From an uncultured Clostridia bacterium (GTDB taxonomy: Bacteria > Bacillota > Clostridia > Christensenellales > CALVMC01), in contig CALVMC010000001.1 in the NCBI GenBank assembly GCA_944342015.1, positions 124,001 to 188,000 on the forward strand: a stretch of 64,000 nucleotides of DNA, read 5' to 3'. Each line of letters begins with the position of its first letter. The stretch's first letter is position 1. Positions 62,249 to 64,000 of the stretch are shown here, piece after piece. Both the position numbers and the translations under genes were made by a program. The notes beneath the pieces are model-generated. The model was not told the DNA's origin, did not search any database, and saw only the letters and a program-made list of their open reading frames with translations.

Positions 62249-62803
62249 ATGGACGAAAAAGATTATTCCTTAAACGAAGAGGAAGATATAATTACTCTTC
62301 AAAACGAAAAAAACGAAGATGTTGATTTTTACCATGTAGCCACTATCGATTATAAAGATAATTGGTATATTTTTCTCGAACCTGTTGAGGAAATAGAGGA
62401 TATCGGAGAAGACGAAGTTCTGATTTTCCGTCTCGAAGAAGGCGAAGACGGTCAGGACAATATCGTTCCTATAAACAGTGAAGAGGAATTGCAAGGAGTA
62501 TATAACGAATATCTTAAAGAAGTCGAAAATATAGAAGATTCCTGTTCTTGTCACGAAGAATGTGATTGTTCTAAAAAAGATAACAGTAAAGATAAAAAAT
62601 GCAATTGCAAAAAATCAGATGATCATAGTGATATCGAAACTTCTTGCGAGCATAAATGCAGTTCGGAAAAAGATTGCAAAAATAATTGCAATGCTAACGA
62701 TAAGGAAGAAAAATCCGACAAAACTAAAAAGTGCTCAGCAAAAGGAAATTGCAAAGGGACTCAAAAAGGAAACTGCAAGAACAAAAAATCCGAACAAATA
62801 TAA
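62249..62803 (+). CDS. DUF1292-type protein with a lysine- and cysteine-rich tail
   Basis: A 184-residue acidic-then-basic protein. The first 95 residues look like the DUF1292 (YrzB-like) family that commonly follows ruvX in Firmicutes: EEDIITLQNEKNEDVDF, then DYKDNWYIFLEPVEE and VLIFRLEEGEDG. The last 85 or so residues are unusual: 13 cysteines, as CSCHEECDC, KCNCKK, CEHKC, DCKNNC and spaced NCKG repeats, set among Lys, Asp and Ser. This could bind metal or be disordered. Codon use does not change at the junction and the frame is open throughout. RBS AAGGAGG. Function unknown. Confidence 0.85.
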   Translation: MDEKDYSLNEEEDIITLQNEKNEDVDFYHVATIDYKDNWYIFLEPVEEIEDIGEDEVLIFRLEEGEDGQDNIVPINSEEELQGVYNEYLKEVENIEDSCSCHEECDCSKKDNSKDKKCNCKKSDDHSDIETSCEHKCSSEKDCKNNCNANDKEEKSDKTKKCSAKGNCKGTQKGNCKNKKSEQI

Positions 62804-62832
62804 AATTTATACTTTTATTGCTATTAAAACGA

Positions 62833-62861
62833 TTGCGTCTTTTAAAGCTCTATGCTAAAAT
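62833..62861 (+). promoter_or_regulatory. Promoter of rpsB-tsf
   Basis: TTGCGT (62833-62838), a 17-bp spacer ending TGC, and TAAAAT (62856-62861). It gives a leader of about 80 nt before rpsB. Confidence 0.75.
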
Positions 62862-62876
62862 AAAAATAATTTAACA

Positions 62877-62923
62877 CTCGGACGAAGGCGCCGGTGCATT
62901 TTTGACTGCCGTTGATGTTCGGG
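62877..62923 (+). promoter_or_regulatory. Structured 5' leader of rpsB, possible S2 autoregulatory element
   Basis: CTCGGAC (62877-62883) pairs with GTTCGGG (62917-62923) through seven pairs including two G-U; inside, GGC (62887-62889) can pair with GCC (62908-62910), leaving purine-rich bulges. The stem starts about ten bases after the predicted transcript start and ends just before GGGGAGG and CCGGAGG. Autoregulatory leaders before rpsB are known in other bacteria; I cannot match this one to a named class. Confidence 0.45.
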
Positions 62924-62948
62924 GAGGAAAAACCGGAGGTATTTTTTT

Positions 62949-63749
62949 ATGTCAGTAATCACAATGAAACAATTATTGGAAGCAGGCGTTCATTTCGGAC
63001 ATCAGACAAAAAGATGGAACCCTAAAATGAGCAAGTACATTTATGCGGCTCGTAACGATGTCCATATAATCAATTTACAGCTTTCTGTCGAAATGGTCGA
63101 AAAAGCTTATCAGTTTATTCACGATGTAGTAAAAGAAGGAAAAAACATTCTTTTCGTCGGAACCAAAAAACAGGCTCAGGACGCCATTAAAGAAGAAGCA
63201 GAACGTTGCGGAATGTTCTATATGAACCAAAGATGGCTTGGCGGAACCCTTACAAATTTCAAGACAATCAGATCAAGAATAGACAAATTGAACAAAATCA
63301 ATCAAATGGAAATTATCGGAGAGTTCGAACTTCTCCCTAAAAAAGAAGTTATGAAGCTTAAAGCTGAAAGGGATAAACTCGAAAAAAATCTCGGCGGTAT
63401 TAAAAATATGCGTACATTGCCGGGCGCTTTGTTCGTTGTCGACGTTAAAAACGAAGAAGGAGCTATAAAAGAAGCCAGAAATCTTAATATTCCCGTTGTA
63501 GGAATAGTAGATACTAACTGTGATCCCGATCTCGTGGATTATGTAATTCCCGGAAACGATGACGCTATAAGAGCCATTAAACTTATTTCTTCGGTTATTG
63601 CCGACGCTGTTATCGAAGTTAAAGAAGGAGTTCAGATCAACAGAGAAACTGCTCCCGAGGAAGAAAACGTTACTATGGATGACGCTCTCAATAATCAGAT
63701 TATTCAAGAAACTAATTCTGATGAAGTTAAAGAAGATATAAAGGAGTAA
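62949..63749 (+). CDS. rpsB: 30S ribosomal protein S2
   Basis: A 266-residue S2. [32 protein letters not shown] and [12 protein letters not shown] are diagnostic. The last 35 residues form an acidic extension not needed for the core fold. CCGGAGG precedes the ATG by ten bases. First gene of the rpsB-tsf operon. Confidence 0.98.
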   Translation: MSVITMKQLLEAGVHFGHQTKRWNPKMSKYIYAARNDVHIINLQLSVEMVEKAYQFIHDVVKEGKNILFVGTKKQAQDAIKEEAERCGMFYMNQRWLGGTLTNFKTIRSRIDKLNKINQMEIIGEFELLPKKEVMKLKAERDKLEKNLGGIKNMRTLPGALFVVDVKNEEGAIKEARNLNIPVVGIVDTNCDPDLVDYVIPGNDDAIRAIKLISSVIADAVIEVKEGVQINRETAPEEENVTMDDALNNQIIQETNSDEVKEDIKE

Positions 63750-63754
63750 TAAGA

Positions 63755-64000
63755 ATGTTTACAGCAGAAGATGTTAAAAAACTCCGTGAAATGACCGGAG
63801 TCGGTATGATGGATTGTAAAAAAGCTTTAACTGAGGCTGACGGCAATATCGACAAAGCTGTTGAAATACTCAGAGAAAAGGGTATGGCAGCAGCCGCTAA
63901 AAGAGCCGGCAGGATTGCTTCCCAGGGAATTATCGAATCTTATGTTCATATGGGCGGTCAGATCGGTGTTCTTGTAGAGGTTAACTGTGAAACGGATTTC
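63755..64000 (+). CDS. tsf: Elongation factor Ts (5' part, cut by window end)
   Basis: Eighty-two codons from the ATG at 63755 to the end of the window, still open. [24 protein letters not shown] is split here as the UBA-like N-terminal domain motif [16 protein letters not shown], and VEVNCETDF begins the core. EF-Ts exchanges GDP on EF-Tu. Five bases after rpsB, with AAGGAG inside the rpsB end. Confidence 0.96.
   Translation, partial: MFTAEDVKKLREMTGVGMMDCKKALTEADGNIDKAVEILREKGMAAAAKRAGRIASQGIIESYVHMGGQIGVLVEVNCETDF

Noticed and set aside
62562..62858. A 98-codon lysine/isoleucine-rich frame
   Set aside because: Shadow of the lysine- and cysteine-rich tail of the DUF1292-type gene; AT-rich lysine codons read as Lys/Ile in the shifted frame.
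1..64000. CRISPR arrays, insertion sequences, prophage, tRNA genes
   Set aside because: No repeat-spacer pattern, transposase, integrase or tRNA-like cloverleaf was recognised on either strand; a tRNAscan or ISfinder search was not possible here.

Overview
The window reads as a chromosomal segment of a low-GC, endospore-forming, fermentative Clostridia-type Firmicute. The evidence is a sporulation set (spoIIGA, sigE, sigG, sigK, a YlmC/YmxH-type gene, a SpoVD-type PBP), pyruvate formate-lyase with its activase, a Firmicute-order division/cell-wall (dcw) cluster, and a MurE with a DNPR motif, which points to meso-diaminopimelate peptidoglycan. Nearly all genes lie on the plus strand. The exceptions are a riboflavin ECF transporter gene and the RNase P RNA gene. 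I see no insertion sequences, phage genes, CRISPR arrays or tRNAs.

Layout. 1-4.1 kb: the tail of an unknown gene, an HD-domain phosphohydrolase, then pflB-pflA behind a ZTP (pfl-motif) riboswitch. 4.2-5.3 kb (minus): a RibU-like riboflavin transporter behind an FMN riboswitch and terminator. 5.35-10.2 kb: tsaE-tsaB-rimI, an alpha/beta hydrolase, a membrane-anchored MurF-type ligase and ddl, apparently one operon. 10.3-20.2 kb: icd followed by purE-purM-purN-purH-purD-purL; purC and purF are absent. 20.4-29.4 kb: tig-clpP-clpX and lon-engB, with an acyl-CoA synthetase-like gene and a sugar isomerase-like gene between clpX and lon. 29.5-31 kb: a cysteine-containing protein with a sigma-K-like promoter, then a metallophosphoesterase. 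31.2-44.7 kb: the dcw cluster mraZ-rsmH-(ftsL position)-spoVD/ftsI-murE-mraY-murD-ftsW-murA-divIB-ftsA-ftsZ, with no murF, murG, murC or murB. 44.8-49.7 kb: spoIIGA-sigE-sigG-ylmC-nrdR-rluA-family-sigK. 49.8-50.1 kb (minus): rnpB. 50.3-57.8 kb: a 2508-residue cyclic beta-glucan synthase-like protein. 57.9-64 kb: rarA, an ABC transporter pair, ruvX, a DUF1292-type protein with a cysteine-rich tail, rpsB and the start of tsf.

Functional links. PFL makes formate, which can feed the 10-formyl-THF used by PurN and PurH, and ZTP/ZMP (the signal for formyl-THF shortage) is sensed upstream of pflB. MurF and Ddl, encoded together away from the dcw cluster, supply and attach D-Ala-D-Ala. The sporulation sigma factors form a compact cascade just downstream of ftsZ.

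The most unusual recurring pattern I found is promoter placement. Several genes without a Shine-Dalgarno sequence (tsaE, icd, lon, the metallophosphoesterase and possibly spoIIGA) have a sigma-A -10 element ending only 6-7 nt before the start codon, which predicts leaderless mRNAs. No clearly new multi-gene system is evident. The best candidates for follow-up are the leaderless set, the hairpin/promoter upstream of sigK, the 215-residue sporulation-candidate protein, the DUF1292 protein with its cysteine tail, the FtsL-position protein and the giant glucan synthase.
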